From Collinsella aerofaciens (lineage in GTDB: Bacteria; Actinomycetota; Coriobacteriia; Coriobacteriales; Coriobacteriaceae), in contig NAKE01000001.1 of NCBI GenBank assembly GCA_008680965.1, positions 186,001 through 250,000 of the forward strand: a stretch of 64,000 nucleotides of DNA, given 5' to 3'. Position numbers and translations under genes: made by a program. The notes below the pieces were generated by a model that saw only the letters and a program-made list of their open reading frames with translations, had not been told where the DNA came from and made no database searches. Shown here piece by piece: positions 45,762-55,685 of the stretch (position 1 is its first letter; the number at the start of each line of letters is the position of its first letter).

Positions 45762-48425
45762 CTCTTGGACTTTGAGGGCTTCGGCCAGGCTCACGCGCTT
45801 GATGGAGCGCGTGTGTAGCAGCACCACGACCAGGTAGGTAGCAAAGCCAATGCCGACGCATGCAGCCATGGACCAAGCGGGCACGTAAATCTCGATATTG
45901 CCGTTGTAGGCGAGCAGCATCGAGCGGAAGATGGCCGTGAGCGAGCCAATAATGACCGGCAGGCTCAGCACGAGTGACGCCACCACGCACAGCGTGATCG
46001 AGCGGATGTACAGATGCGAGATCTCGCTATCGCGATAGCCAAAGACCTTCATGTAGCTGATCGAACGGGCGCTGTGGTCGATCACCGCCTTGGTCAGCAG
46101 GTACATAAACAGCAGGAAGATAAACACCGCGAGCCCGATCATCATTCCGATCATTTTGCTCATCATGCCGATGAACTGGTCGCCCACGGCCCGCATGTCG
46201 TCGGGCGTGGTATCGCCAGCAAAGTAACGAGCATCGAGGTCGAGCTTCTCGTCGCTCACATAGCCGTTAAAGTAGGTGGCGTCGTTGCCGAACAGTTCGT
46301 TAAAGTCGTCGATACTCATATAGATATTCATGTCCGACTTGGAGCCCCAGGCACAGTCCTTGCCCGCGTACTCAAGGGAATAATGCTCCCCCTCGTACTT
46401 GTCGATGAGCGTGACCTTCTGACCCTCGCTCCAGCCAAACTTGTCGAGCAGGCCGCCGCCAAAGACGACGCGTCCATCGCCGACGTTGAGGTCTTTCCAA
46501 TAGCGCGAATCGGATGAAATGCCGTAGACGGAAATCGTCTCCTCGCCATTACCATCGCCGCGGTCGTATTGCAGCTGGTAAACGGCGTATTTCTCGGCCT
46601 GCGCGATTGCGCCCGCGCCGTTGTCGGTCGTATTGACCGGGTGGATATCGTCGTTGTCAGTGTCGATCTTAGAGGCCTTGTCGATCAGGTCGATAGCCTC
46701 GTCACGGTCGCAGCCGAGGGCATCGGCAAGATCGTCAAGGCGCGCGTAGAGCGCATCTTTCTTGTCCTGGACCTTGGCAAGCGCGTCCTGCGCTGCGGTC
46801 AGGCTCTCGGCAGACGGAGATGCGGTCGCAGCATCGGCTGCCGCCTGCGCCGCATCGGCCGCGTCGTCAAGCTCGTCATCGGCATCCTGGGCGGCGGTGA
46901 GGAGCGCGCCGTCAACCGACTGCAAGCGCTCGAGTGCTGACCACTGCTCACGCTCCTCGGCAGTGCCCTCGAGCTCCAGTGGCGCCTTGAGCGTGTACTG
47001 GCGCTCGGCGACCAGGCTTGTCTCGAGGTTGTCCGCATAGTGCGTCATCGTGGGCAGAATCGCCAGGCCAAAGAGCAGTAGCAGCGACGCAAACGCGATG
47101 CCCACGAAGAGCGTGGCGAAGTTGCCCAGGTTGCGCAGGAAGATACGCAGGCGGAAGCGGGAAACAAAGCCCATGCGCTCCGACAGCTGCAGGCCGCGCT
47201 TGGTGCCAGACTTGCCGCTCGCCTCGTGGCGAAGAAACTGCAGCGGCGTCTTACCCATTTTGCGAAGCAGACCCACCAGCGTGATGAGGATGAGCGCGGC
47301 GGCGGGAACCACGGCGCACTTCACAAAGATCTCCCAGCTCCAGTACACCTGGAAGGGCGGCAGGCTGTACGAACCGTAATAGAGGCTGCGCATGGGCTCG
47401 GTAAAGAACACAACGCCGAGCGCAGTGCCCAAAAGCGCCGCGACCACGCCCACGATGGCGGGAAGCGCGAGGTAGTGCAGCACGATCTCGCGTCGACGAT
47501 AGCCGCTGGCGAGCAGCGTGCCGATGATGGCGCTCTCCTCCTCGATGGTGGCGTCGGTAAGGACCACAAAGACAAACGCCATGATCACGATGATGATGTC
47601 GAGCAGCGTCATCCACATCATGGAGTCGCCGTCTACGTCGTCGCGTGCGTAGCCAATGCCCTGGTTGGAATCGGCGTCGATCAGATCGTCCACGCGTGCA
47701 TCGGCATCGGTCAGCGCCTCGACCATATCCTGCTCCGCATCGATGCGATCCGCGGTGGGGAGGTCGCAATCGGTAAAGATAAAGGAATAGGTGTAGGCAG
47801 GCGCGCCACCGGCATCCTCAAGCGCGGCAAAGCCGGCGTCGGTGACCTCGGCCACGCCGTACGTGATGGTGTTCACCGTAAAGTCCGAATTGTTGAGGAA
47901 CAGCGCCTGGCTATCGGGCTGGGTCATGATGCCGCAGATGGTGTAGGTTCGGTCCTCGAGCTCGACTTTATCGCCCACGGACAGGTTGTTATTGGTGGCA
48001 AAGACACGGTCGATTGCCACCTCGTCATCCGCCTTGGGCTCCTTGCCCTCGCTGTACGACGCAATGTCGACCTTGGTGCGGTGCGCATAGGTGCGCAGCG
48101 TACGCTTGGTGCCGTCGTCGCCGGCGGTCTTTTTGATGATGGCGTCGATGGAGAAGTTCTTGTAGAGCGTGACGCCGCCGACGTCGCCGGCTGCATCCTC
48201 GGCAGCCTTGAGCTGGCCTTTGGTGGCCTCGAAGGAGGTGGTCACGCGGCCGTCCTCAATCGTGTACGCATCGCGCATGTCGTCGATAAGGCAGCCGATG
48301 GAATGCGCCGCGAGCAAAAAGCCCGATGTAAGGGCGATGCTTCCGCACATAAGCAAAAAGATGCCCAGATACTTGCCGATATTGCGGCGCAGCTCGCGCG
48401 GGAGACGTTTTGCGAGAGGTGTCAT
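45759..48425 (-). CDS. FtsX-like ABC transporter permease
   Basis: 888 residues from ATG 48425. An N-terminal helix (about 14-38), a large outside domain (40-265), three helices (about 275-400), a further helix near 450, a second large outside domain with a coiled-coil stretch (about 535-600, Asp/Ala-rich), and three C-terminal helices (760-880). This two-FtsX-domain layout fits MacB/BceB-like permeases that move or sense envelope-active peptides or lipids rather than import nutrients. The gene starts nine bases after the ATPase stop codon, so both form one transporter. Confidence 0.88.
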   Translation of the reverse strand: MTPLAKRLPRELRRNIGKYLGIFLLMCGSIALTSGFLLAAHSIGCLIDDMRDAYTIEDGRVTTSFEATKGQLKAAEDAAGDVGGVTLYKNFSIDAIIKKTAGDDGTKRTLRTYAHRTKVDIASYSEGKEPKADDEVAIDRVFATNNNLSVGDKVELEDRTYTICGIMTQPDSQALFLNNSDFTVNTITYGVAEVTDAGFAALEDAGGAPAYTYSFIFTDCDLPTADRIDAEQDMVEALTDADARVDDLIDADSNQGIGYARDDVDGDSMMWMTLLDIIIVIMAFVFVVLTDATIEEESAIIGTLLASGYRRREIVLHYLALPAIVGVVAALLGTALGVVFFTEPMRSLYYGSYSLPPFQVYWSWEIFVKCAVVPAAALILITLVGLLRKMGKTPLQFLRHEASGKSGTKRGLQLSERMGFVSRFRLRIFLRNLGNFATLFVGIAFASLLLLFGLAILPTMTHYADNLETSLVAERQYTLKAPLELEGTAEEREQWSALERLQSVDGALLTAAQDADDELDDAADAAQAAADAATASPSAESLTAAQDALAKVQDKKDALYARLDDLADALGCDRDEAIDLIDKASKIDTDNDDIHPVNTTDNGAGAIAQAEKYAVYQLQYDRGDGNGEETISVYGISSDSRYWKDLNVGDGRVVFGGGLLDKFGWSEGQKVTLIDKYEGEHYSLEYAGKDCAWGSKSDMNIYMSIDDFNELFGNDATYFNGYVSDEKLDLDARYFAGDTTPDDMRAVGDQFIGMMSKMIGMMIGLAVFIFLLFMYLLTKAVIDHSARSISYMKVFGYRDSEISHLYIRSITLCVVASLVLSLPVIIGSLTAIFRSMLLAYNGNIEIYVPAWSMAACVGIGFATYLVVVLLHTRSIKRVSLAEALKVQE

Positions 48426-48433
48426 GGCGCCGC

Positions 48434-49147
<714 letters not shown>

Positions 49148-49220
49148 GCTATCCCCCATTGTTAGCCTGTTGCTACTTTAATAGGGTAATAGTAAACCCG
49201 GGCGAACTATTTTCCAACCT

Positions 49221-49342
49221 ACTCATTGGGGACAGACTTAAATGAGCGATTTCACTCATTTAAGTCTGTCCCCCATGAGTGCCGCCAGGGACAGCTCTTG
49301 CCAGCCCGGCCGGCGAGCCGGCGAATCGGCAAAGACTGTCCC
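49221..49342. repeat. Cluster of GGGGACAG hairpins
   Basis: First hairpin: 49221-49246 with 49255-49280, 25 of 26 positions paired (ACTCATTGGGGACAGACTTA begins arm 1). Second: GGGACAG (49288-49294) with CTGTCCC (49336-49342) and an inner TTGCC/GGCAA stem. More GTCCC-containing fragments continue to about 49405. The unit matches the single hairpins at 45733 and 37220. Confidence 0.8.
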
Positions 49343-49413
49343 CAATGACTAGGCGGAAAGGAGTGTCCCTATCTGCCGGCAGAAAAGGAACGTCCCCAAG
49401 TGACGGGTTGTGG

Positions 49414-50619
49414 CTAGGCGTGGGATTTGGTGCGCGAGAGGGCTAGGCCTACGGCGGCAATGGCCACGGCAAAGAGTGCCGTTACGCCCAGGTCGCAGGC
49501 GATGTCGCCCAGCATGGCAGACGTCAAATCCGAGGCAAGCGCCTTGCTGATCGCGTCGTTCACCCAATATGTCGGCACAAAGTGCGCCACCGTCTGCACG
49601 GCCGGGCCCATCAGCGACAGCGGCATCCAAGCGCCGCCCAAAAACGTCATGAGCATGCCAAGCAGGTTACCCACACCGTTGAGCAGCTCCTCGCGCGCAC
49701 CCAGGCTCGAAAGCGCAAAGCCAACGGCCAGCGGCGTGCACGCCAGGGCAAACGTCGCCGCCAGTGCCAAGCACACACGCCCCACGCCGACCTCGGCGAC
49801 CGCGCCGGCAAAGCCCACGATGCCCATCATGCTCGACACGAGCCAAATGCAGACGGTGAGCACGGCAGCGGCCGCGAACACGGCAAGCGAACGCTGGCGC
49901 TCGGAGACCGGGCCGGCCTCCATGCGGCGCACGCGCTCGGGCTCGTTCATGCCCGAGAACACCAGTCCCACCGACACGATGACCGACGAGATGATCGCGT
50001 ATGCACCAAAGTTGAAATACGACTCGAGCGTGGCAGCGGCAGTCGAGTCGACCTTGACCTGCTCGACCTCGACTTCCGCGCGCTTGGCGGCCGCGTGCTC
50101 GGCGGCCCTTGCGACGCCACCGTTGGAGGCAGCGGGTTCAAGCGCCGCCGCAGCGCCCGCGAGCGAGACCCACCGCGAGGCCTCGGCAGACGAGAGCGCC
50201 GCCGCCATAGTGCCGGAGCCGTACGTCACGTCAAGTTTGGACAGGGCCTCCCCCGCACGGGCGGCTGCAACAAGATCGTCCTCAAACCCCTCCGGGATAA
50301 AGAACACGCAATCGGCGCTGCCCTTGGCGCTGTTGCTCTTGGCGAGCGCATCCGCAAGGTCGTACGTGTCGTCGCCGACGCCCGTGACCAGGTCAAAGCG
50401 TGAGCCCAGGTGCTTGGTAAGCGCCCGCGAAAGGTCGCTATTGTCGCGGTCGACCACGATCACGTTGGCATCGTAGGGCTTGTACTCGGTGAGCTGCGAC
50501 GAGTTCCAGCTCACCGAGGCCGCGATGAATACGCCCATGAGCGAGATGAACACCGTATAGATGAGCAGGTAGAACGGGTGCGCCAGCGCCATGCGAAGCG
50601 CGGTCTTAAAGGTGCTCAT
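49414..50619 (-). CDS. ABC-2 type permease
   Basis: 401 residues from ATG 50619. One N-terminal helix (about 14-36), an outside domain (40-215) and five to six C-terminal helices (220-395), the YhgE/DrrB-like layout of ABC-2 exporters (TFLGGAWMPLSLMGPAVQTV near the end is typical). It overlaps the upstream permease gene by 14 bases. With 50606 and 51803 it makes a two-permease exporter, probably for a drug, lipid or peptide. Confidence 0.88.
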   Translation of the reverse strand: MSTFKTALRMALAHPFYLLIYTVFISLMGVFIAASVSWNSSQLTEYKPYDANVIVVDRDNSDLSRALTKHLGSRFDLVTGVGDDTYDLADALAKSNSAKGSADCVFFIPEGFEDDLVAAARAGEALSKLDVTYGSGTMAAALSSAEASRWVSLAGAAAALEPAASNGGVARAAEHAAAKRAEVEVEQVKVDSTAAATLESYFNFGAYAIISSVIVSVGLVFSGMNEPERVRRMEAGPVSERQRSLAVFAAAAVLTVCIWLVSSMMGIVGFAGAVAEVGVGRVCLALAATFALACTPLAVGFALSSLGAREELLNGVGNLLGMLMTFLGGAWMPLSLMGPAVQTVAHFVPTYWVNDAISKALASDLTSAMLGDIACDLGVTALFAVAIAAVGLALSRTKSHA

Positions 50620-51793
50620 AGCGGCTCCTTCCAAAGATCAGCGTAGCGGCGACGACAAACACCAGGGCCATCAGGACGAGCGCGCCGACGCGGACGGCGA
50701 AGGGCCCCAGGTCCTCAAAGAAATACAGGCGATTGAACATGTCGCAGATGAGCTTGACGGGGTTGAGCCAGCACTCGGCCGGGCAGGCGCGGGCGACATC
50801 GTCGGCAAGCGCCATCGCCGGCTCGCCGTAGAGCCCGGCAAACAGGGCGCACGTGGTGGCAAAGCCCGTGAGGATGCCCGACTTGGATGCCTTGCCACCC
50901 TTAACGGGAAGCGTACCCACAAAGAGCCCCAGGCCCGTGGCGGCAAGCGCGGATGCAGCACCGCCCAGCAGGCACAGCCCCTCGCGCCCGCCAAAGTCGA
51001 CGCCAACGACTAGGCGCACGTAGCCAATCGCGACCGCCATCGAGGCAAAGGAAACCAGCCACGAGCCGACAAAGATGCCGGCCAGCGACGCCGTCTTGGA
51101 AAGGCCACCCACGCAGCGGCGCGCTCCAAGGCCCGACAGATTGGGCTGCAGGTCGACGACGCTCAAGGCGGCAAACTCGGCAGACATCATCGCGACCAGG
51201 CCAAAGAGCGCGTAGTAGTAAATGGTCGTGCCGTCGGGCGTGGTGCGCGTCAGGCTCACGCGGCGGGTTCCGCCCTCGAGCGACAGGGCGCGCGCAACCG
51301 CCTCCGGGTCGGCAAGGGCGGCCGGGTTGTCTTGGGCAATCTGGGACATGAGCTCGGCATTTTGCGTATACGAGCTTGCCACCGTCTCCAGAATGCTGCG
51401 ATCGGTGAGCACCGACGAGGCACGCGAGCTGTCGTAGCTCGATAGCAGCGTGAGCTTGGGTGCGCCCGAATCGTCGACCGTATAGATGCCCGCGACCTCG
51501 CCAGCCTTAAGCGCACGGTTCGCGGCGGCTGCGTCGTCGCACTCGTGGATCTCGAGCAGCTGATCGTCGCCCTCCTTGGCAAGCGACGTCGCCACGTTCT
51601 TAAAGGACGAAGCGCCCCAGGCTTCGTCAGCGACAACGGCTACCGGCACCGGGTCGACTTTTCCGTCAGAGCTCAGGTTCGCGAACATAAACATGAACAT
51701 CGTTGAAAGTGCAATGGGAAAGATCGCGCCCCAGACCCATGTACTCGGTCGACGCAGTAGCGTCTTGAGCGTGGTGATGATGGTGTTGAACAT
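50606..51793 (-). CDS. ABC-2 type permease
   Basis: 395 residues. An N-terminal helix (19-38), an outside domain (40-185) and about six helices (190-390), the same layout as the following gene, so the two probably form a heterodimer. The end (WLNPVKLICDMFNRLYFFED) is like ABC-2 exporter permeases. Starts nine bases after the ATPase stop codon and overlaps the next gene. Confidence 0.88.
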   Translation of the reverse strand: MFNTIITTLKTLLRRPSTWVWGAIFPIALSTMFMFMFANLSSDGKVDPVPVAVVADEAWGASSFKNVATSLAKEGDDQLLEIHECDDAAAANRALKAGEVAGIYTVDDSGAPKLTLLSSYDSSRASSVLTDRSILETVASSYTQNAELMSQIAQDNPAALADPEAVARALSLEGGTRRVSLTRTTPDGTTIYYYALFGLVAMMSAEFAALSVVDLQPNLSGLGARRCVGGLSKTASLAGIFVGSWLVSFASMAVAIGYVRLVVGVDFGGREGLCLLGGAASALAATGLGLFVGTLPVKGGKASKSGILTGFATTCALFAGLYGEPAMALADDVARACPAECWLNPVKLICDMFNRLYFFEDLGPFAVRVGALVLMALVFVVAATLIFGRSRYEHL

Positions 51794-51802
51794 GGCCGCC
51801 CC

Positions 51803-52741
51803 CTAGTCGCGCAGCTCGCGGCCGGTGATCTCGAGGAACACGTCGTTGAGAGTCGGCGGCTCGCTCCACACGCGGCCGAGCGCCACGTCGGCGGCGCGCA
51901 ACGTGTCGAGGATGTCGACCAGATTGTGCGGACTCGCTTCGCAGGTGCAGACGAGCTCGCCGCCGGACAGCTCGACCGAAAGCACGTGCTCGAGGGCGCG
52001 CAGGCGCTCAACCGTGGCGGTCTCGACGGCGCCGACCTCGACGGTCACGCGCTCGCCCATTTGAATCATGCGCTTGAGCTCGTCGTTGGTGCCCTGCGCC
52101 AGCACACGGCCGCCGTCCATGATCATGATGCGGCTGCAAATCTGCTCGACTTCCTCCATGTAATGGCTGGTATACACCACCGTGGCGCCCTCGTCGCGCA
52201 GGCGGCAGATGCCCTCCAGGATGGCGTTGCGGCTCTGCGGATCGACCGCCACCGTGGGCTCGTCAAAGAAGATGAGCTCGGGCTTGTGCGCGATACCGCA
52301 GGCAATGTTGAGGCGACGCGCCAGGCCGCCCGAGAGCTTGCCGGGGCGGAACTTGGTAAAGTCGCCCAGGCCAACAAAGTCGATCGCCTCGTCCACCAGC
52401 GCACGGCGGCGCTTGCGATCGCTAACGTAAAGGCTGCAGAAATAGTCGATGTTCTCGCGCACCGTAAGCTCGTCGAATACCGCCACCTGCTGCGGCACCA
52501 CGCCGATGCGACGCTTGAGGTCATAGCGGGCGGGCGTCATGGGCTCGCCGAACAGCTCGATGGTGCCTTTGTCGTAGGCGAGCAGCTGCAGGATGCAGTT
52601 GATGGACGTGGTCTTACCCGAGCCGTTGGGGCCGAGCAGGCCAAAGATCTCGCCGGGGGCGATGCTCAGGTTAAAGTGGTCGAGCGCAATAAGGTCGTCA
52701 TAGCGCTTGACGAGGTTTTCGACGTGGACGATGTCTGTCAT
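51803..52741 (-). CDS. ABC transporter ATP-binding protein (drug-export type)
   Basis: 312 residues. Walker A GPNGSGKT (37-44), Q-loop VVPQQVAVF, signature LSGGLARRLNIA (Leu in place of the common Gln, as in other DrrA/CcmA-like ATPases), Walker B LIFFDEPTVAVD, H-loop YTSHYMEEVEQ. The C-terminal 90 residues form the extra domain usual in ABC-2 ATPases. First gene of the exporter operon and divergent from the kinase/regulator pair at 52938-54709, which is likely to control it. Confidence 0.93.
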   Translation of the reverse strand: MTDIVHVENLVKRYDDLIALDHFNLSIAPGEIFGLLGPNGSGKTTSINCILQLLAYDKGTIELFGEPMTPARYDLKRRIGVVPQQVAVFDELTVRENIDYFCSLYVSDRKRRRALVDEAIDFVGLGDFTKFRPGKLSGGLARRLNIACGIAHKPELIFFDEPTVAVDPQSRNAILEGICRLRDEGATVVYTSHYMEEVEQICSRIMIMDGGRVLAQGTNDELKRMIQMGERVTVEVGAVETATVERLRALEHVLSVELSGGELVCTCEASPHNLVDILDTLRAADVALGRVWSEPPTLNDVFLEITGRELRD

Positions 52742-52925
52742 GAGGCGGCCCTTCCGTTGATTGCGGCCCGGTACGATTGCATCATCGCAGGAGCCGCCGG
52801 CGCGCGCCAGTGAGCTTTGTCACGAGTGCGGGGCTTGGTCGCGTTGCCCGCCGGCGCCCCGCTTTGCCGCGCGGGAGGAATGTCACGGTTGCGTAGGCGG
52901 CGCCTCCCCCGCGCGCAGCATCGCG

Positions 52926-52937
52926 TACAATACCCGT
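52926..52937 (+). promoter_or_regulatory. -10 box for a possible leaderless transcript
   Basis: TACAAT (52926-52931) ends six bases before the ATG at 52938, so transcription would start at or next to the start codon. No ribosome-binding site is present, and no clear -35 is seen. Confidence 0.45.
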
Positions 52938-54083
52938 ATGAACAGGCTTTTCGACAAATCGATTGTGCTGGCGTGCTGCATTGCGGCCGCTATGGGCCTT
53001 ACTGTGGACGCTCGCCTGGTCGCGGCGTTTTGCCTTGGCGTTATCGCCACCTCGCTGGCCGAGGTCGCACAGGGGGAACGCACACGCCGCACAAGCGAGG
53101 CCGCGAGCTACGCTTACATCATCGCGGCTGTCTTCGTGCCGCCGTTTGTGCCGTTTGCGCCCCTCGCCTTTTATGACATCGCGCGGCGCGTGCGCCGTGA
53201 ACGCGTTTGGGTCGCGTTGGGCATTGGCGTCGCCTTTGTCTTTGCACTCATCGCGGACCTTCGCGCCGACGCGCTTACCGCCCGAACGCTCCTGCTGACC
53301 ACCATCCTTTCGGTTGCCGCAACCTTGCTATCGCTACGTACCGCCCAGTTGGAGCGCGAGCAGCAGCGCATGCGCCGTACCCGTGACGAGCTGCAGGAAC
53401 GAGCCCTCGCGCTCGAGGCGCGCAACCGCGATCTTGCCGATCGCCAGGACTACGAAGTCGAGCTCGCGACGCTCGCCGAACGCGCCCGCATCGCGCGCGA
53501 GATCCACGATAATGTCGGGCACCAGCTCACGCGCACCTCGCTGCAGGCCGAAGCCCTGCGCGTGGTCCACGCCGACGAGCCCGGTGTCGCCGCCGATTTC
53601 GCCGACGTCAAACGCACGGTTGACGAAGCGCTCCAGCTCGTACGCACCAGCGTCCACGCGCTCAACGACAACGCCGTCGACCTTTCCGTGCAGCTCAAAC
53701 GCATTGTCGAAGGCGCGCACTCGGACGGCGGCCCGCAGATTGAGCTTGAAGTTATGGCCGAACATGCGCCCGCAAACGTCGCCAACTGCTTTGCGGCAGT
53801 CCTGCGCGAGGCGCTCTCCAACACCATGCGCCACGCTTGCGCCCGTACTGTCACCGTACGGTGCATGGAGCATCCGTCGTTTTACCAGCTCATCGTTGCC
53901 GACGACGGCACGGGCGGAGCCCAGGCAAGCGGTCGCGGCGCCGCGGAGGGCATGGGGCTCGCCTCCATGCGCGAACGCATCGAGGCGCTTGGCGGCACTT
54001 TCACCGCCGGCCCGCGCGCCGGTGCCGGCGGCTGGCGTGTGTTTGCCACCGTTCCCAAACAGCAAGGAGATGAGGGCCGATGA
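52938..54083 (+). CDS. Sensor histidine kinase (NarL/DesK type)
   Basis: 381 residues from ATG 52938; the ORF is open further upstream but that part is Cys/Pro-rich and not membrane-like. Four to five helices (1-135) with almost no outside domain, a coiled region, then HisKA_3 with His190 in ERARIAREIHDNVGHQLTR and an ATPase domain (N-box REALSNTMRHA, G-box GMGLASMRERI). The intramembrane layout suggests it senses membrane state or the neighbouring exporter. Its stop overlaps the regulator start (ATGA). Confidence 0.9.
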   Translation: MNRLFDKSIVLACCIAAAMGLTVDARLVAAFCLGVIATSLAEVAQGERTRRTSEAASYAYIIAAVFVPPFVPFAPLAFYDIARRVRRERVWVALGIGVAFVFALIADLRADALTARTLLLTTILSVAATLLSLRTAQLEREQQRMRRTRDELQERALALEARNRDLADRQDYEVELATLAERARIAREIHDNVGHQLTRTSLQAEALRVVHADEPGVAADFADVKRTVDEALQLVRTSVHALNDNAVDLSVQLKRIVEGAHSDGGPQIELEVMAEHAPANVANCFAAVLREALSNTMRHACARTVTVRCMEHPSFYQLIVADDGTGGAQASGRGAAEGMGLASMRERIEALGGTFTAGPRAGAGGWRVFATVPKQQGDEGR

Positions 54084-54709
54084 GGCTCATCGTTGTCGAC
54101 GACGACCGCCTAGTGGTCGATTCGCTCAAGATTATCCTGGGCGCCCAGCCGCAGATCGAGGTGGTGGGCACCGGTGCCAACGGCAACGACGCAGTGGCTC
54201 TCTATGCCGAACACGCACCCGATATCGCACTGCTCGACATCCAGATGCCGGAGCGCGACGGCCTTTCGGCGGCACGCGAGATCCTTGAGCGTGATCCTGC
54301 AGCACGCGTGGTGTTTCTGACGACATTCTCGGATGACGAGTACATAGTGTCGGCGCTCAAGCTGGGCGCCCGCGGCTACCTGATCAAGACCGATGTCGCC
54401 GCCATTCCACCGGCGTTGGCGCAGGTCATGGACGGTAAACGCGTGCTCGAGGGCAAGGCGATCGAGGACATCGATTTTGACGGAACGGGCGTCGAGGCCG
54501 GCACGACCCGCCGGCCCGCGGCCTTTGTCAGCCTGACCGACCGCGAGTTCGAAGTCGCAGAGCTCATCGCCCGTGGCCTCGACAACAAGGAGATTGCCGC
54601 CACGGCATACATGGGCGAAGGCACCGTGCGCAACCACATCAGCTCGATCCTTGCCAAAATGGGCCTGCGCAACCGCACGCAGATTGCCATCGCCTACCTG
54701 CGAGGGTAA
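54080..54709 (+). CDS. LuxR/NarL-family response regulator
   Basis: 209 residues. Receiver with Asp7-Asp9, phospho-acceptor Asp53 (ALLDIQMPERDG), Thr (LTTFSD) and Lys (LIKTD). LuxR HTH at about 148-205 (DNKEIAATAYMGEGTVRNHI). Partner of the kinase it overlaps. The divergent ABC-2 exporter operon is the obvious target, as in LnrJK/LiaRS-like systems. Confidence 0.94.
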   Translation: MRLIVVDDDRLVVDSLKIILGAQPQIEVVGTGANGNDAVALYAEHAPDIALLDIQMPERDGLSAAREILERDPAARVVFLTTFSDDEYIVSALKLGARGYLIKTDVAAIPPALAQVMDGKRVLEGKAIEDIDFDGTGVEAGTTRRPAAFVSLTDREFEVAELIARGLDNKEIAATAYMGEGTVRNHISSILAKMGLRNRTQIAIAYLRG

Positions 54710-54773
54710 TTACCCAGCGACCGACCGCCCCGGCAGAGTAAAATGGCTGTCACCGATTTAATACCATTTCGAG

Positions 54774-54919
54774 ACTATGTCGGTTTACTACGATGAATCG
54801 CCCACCTTCGACCACAGCAAATTGCGCACTTGCAAAACCGCAGGTAGAGCGCTTGCAATATTTAGAAAAATGCAGTCATGGTCGGGAATGTCGAATTCAT
54901 CGTAGTAAACCGACATAGT
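54774..54919. mobile_element. 146-bp inverted-repeat element, copy A
   Basis: Perfect 25-bp terminal inverted repeats (54774-54798 with 54895-54919; ACTATGTCGGTTTACTACGA begins the left end). No supported ORF inside. Flanked on the left by ATACCATTTC and on the right by TTTGTTCG, as in copy B. Confidence 0.7.
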
Positions 54920-55100
54920 TTTGTTCGGGCGGCCCTGCACGAGCACCTCCACAAACCTCGCGGGACCAAAATGATCCCTTTTCTTCCGCCCGCGGAGATC
55001 GGCAGACAGGTCACGCGGCAGCCATCGCAAGGCCAAAATGATCCGTTTTTCTCCGTCCCCGAGGGATCAGGGGCTGGTACTGATATGGTGCCATTTCATA
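54920..55100. other. Spacer with CCAAAATGATCC direct repeats
   Basis: CCAAAATGATCC occurs at 54966-54977 and 55033-55044, each followed by a T run (CTTTT, GTTTTT). GGGATCA follows near 55065. No gene is supported between the two inverted-repeat elements. Confidence 0.45.
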
Positions 55101-55246
55101 ACTATGTCGGATTACGGGGCTAAAGCCGGAGCCCTCATCCATACCTTCATTTTTTCAAAAACGGCAAGCTATCTACCTGCGGTTTTATTTTCGTGGTCTT
55201 CGATATGGTTGGGGATTCGCAATCCAGTCCCGTAATCCGGCATAGT
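55101..55246. mobile_element. 146-bp inverted-repeat element, copy B
   Basis: ACTATGTCGGATTACGGG (55101-55118) pairs with 55229-55246 at 17 of 18 positions. Same length as copy A, same terminal ACTATGTCGG-TTAC, and similar flanks (CCATTTC left, TTTTATTCG right). Interior different from copy A. Confidence 0.65.
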
Positions 55247-55281
55247 TTTATTCGTAGCGGCCCAACCGCGCGTTTAAGCGC

Positions 55282-55315
55282 GGGGCCGGTGGGGCATTTT
55301 TGCCCCAACGGCCCC
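55282..55315 (-). terminator. Terminator of the hydrogenase operon
   Basis: GGGGCCGGTGGGGCA (55282-55296) pairs with 55301-55315 with one mismatch. It lies 22 bases after the last gene of the operon. T tract poor. Confidence 0.6.
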
Positions 55316-55336
55316 TATTCCAGCTCTATTCCAGCG

Positions 55337-55678
55337 CTACTCCGACTTAGTTTCTACCGTGGGAGTCTTGTCCGCTGCGACTGGGGTGCGGGCGGTGTCC
55401 ATAGTCAGACAGTGTTTAGGACAGCTTTCGATGCACTCACCGCACACCACACAGGCATACGGGTCGATCGACCACGTTCCGCCCTTGCGATCGACTGCGA
55501 GCGCGCCCGCCGGGCAGCGACGCGCGCACATGCCGCAGCAAATGCACACGTCCATGTCGTTGACGATATGCCCGCGCAGGCGCTCGGGTGCCGCGAGCTT
55601 TTCCTGCGGATAGCACACCGTGACCGGCTGCTTGACCATAGAGCCCAAGGCCGTCTTGGCAAATGTCAGCAAACTCAT
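55337..55678 (-). CDS. Hydrogenase ferredoxin subunit, 2x[4Fe-4S] (EchF/HycF-like)
   Basis: 113 residues. Two ferredoxin motifs: CICCGMCARRC and CVVCGECIESC (about 45-90), each closed by CP. An N-terminal helix-like region (SLLTFAKTALGSMVKQP) resembles that of EchF/NuoI subunits. It passes electrons from a soluble ferredoxin or other donor to the small subunit of the adjoining NiFe hydrogenase. Last gene of the operon, seven bases after the large subunit gene. Confidence 0.88.
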   Translation of the reverse strand: MSLLTFAKTALGSMVKQPVTVCYPQEKLAAPERLRGHIVNDMDVCICCGMCARRCPAGALAVDRKGGTWSIDPYACVVCGECIESCPKHCLTMDTARTPVAADKTPTVETKSE

Positions 55679-55685
55679 GCCGCGC

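Noticed and set aside
54788..55036. Minus-strand ORF of 82 codons near the two inverted-repeat elements
   Set aside because: It runs through repeat arms and spacer sequence and has no ribosome-binding site.
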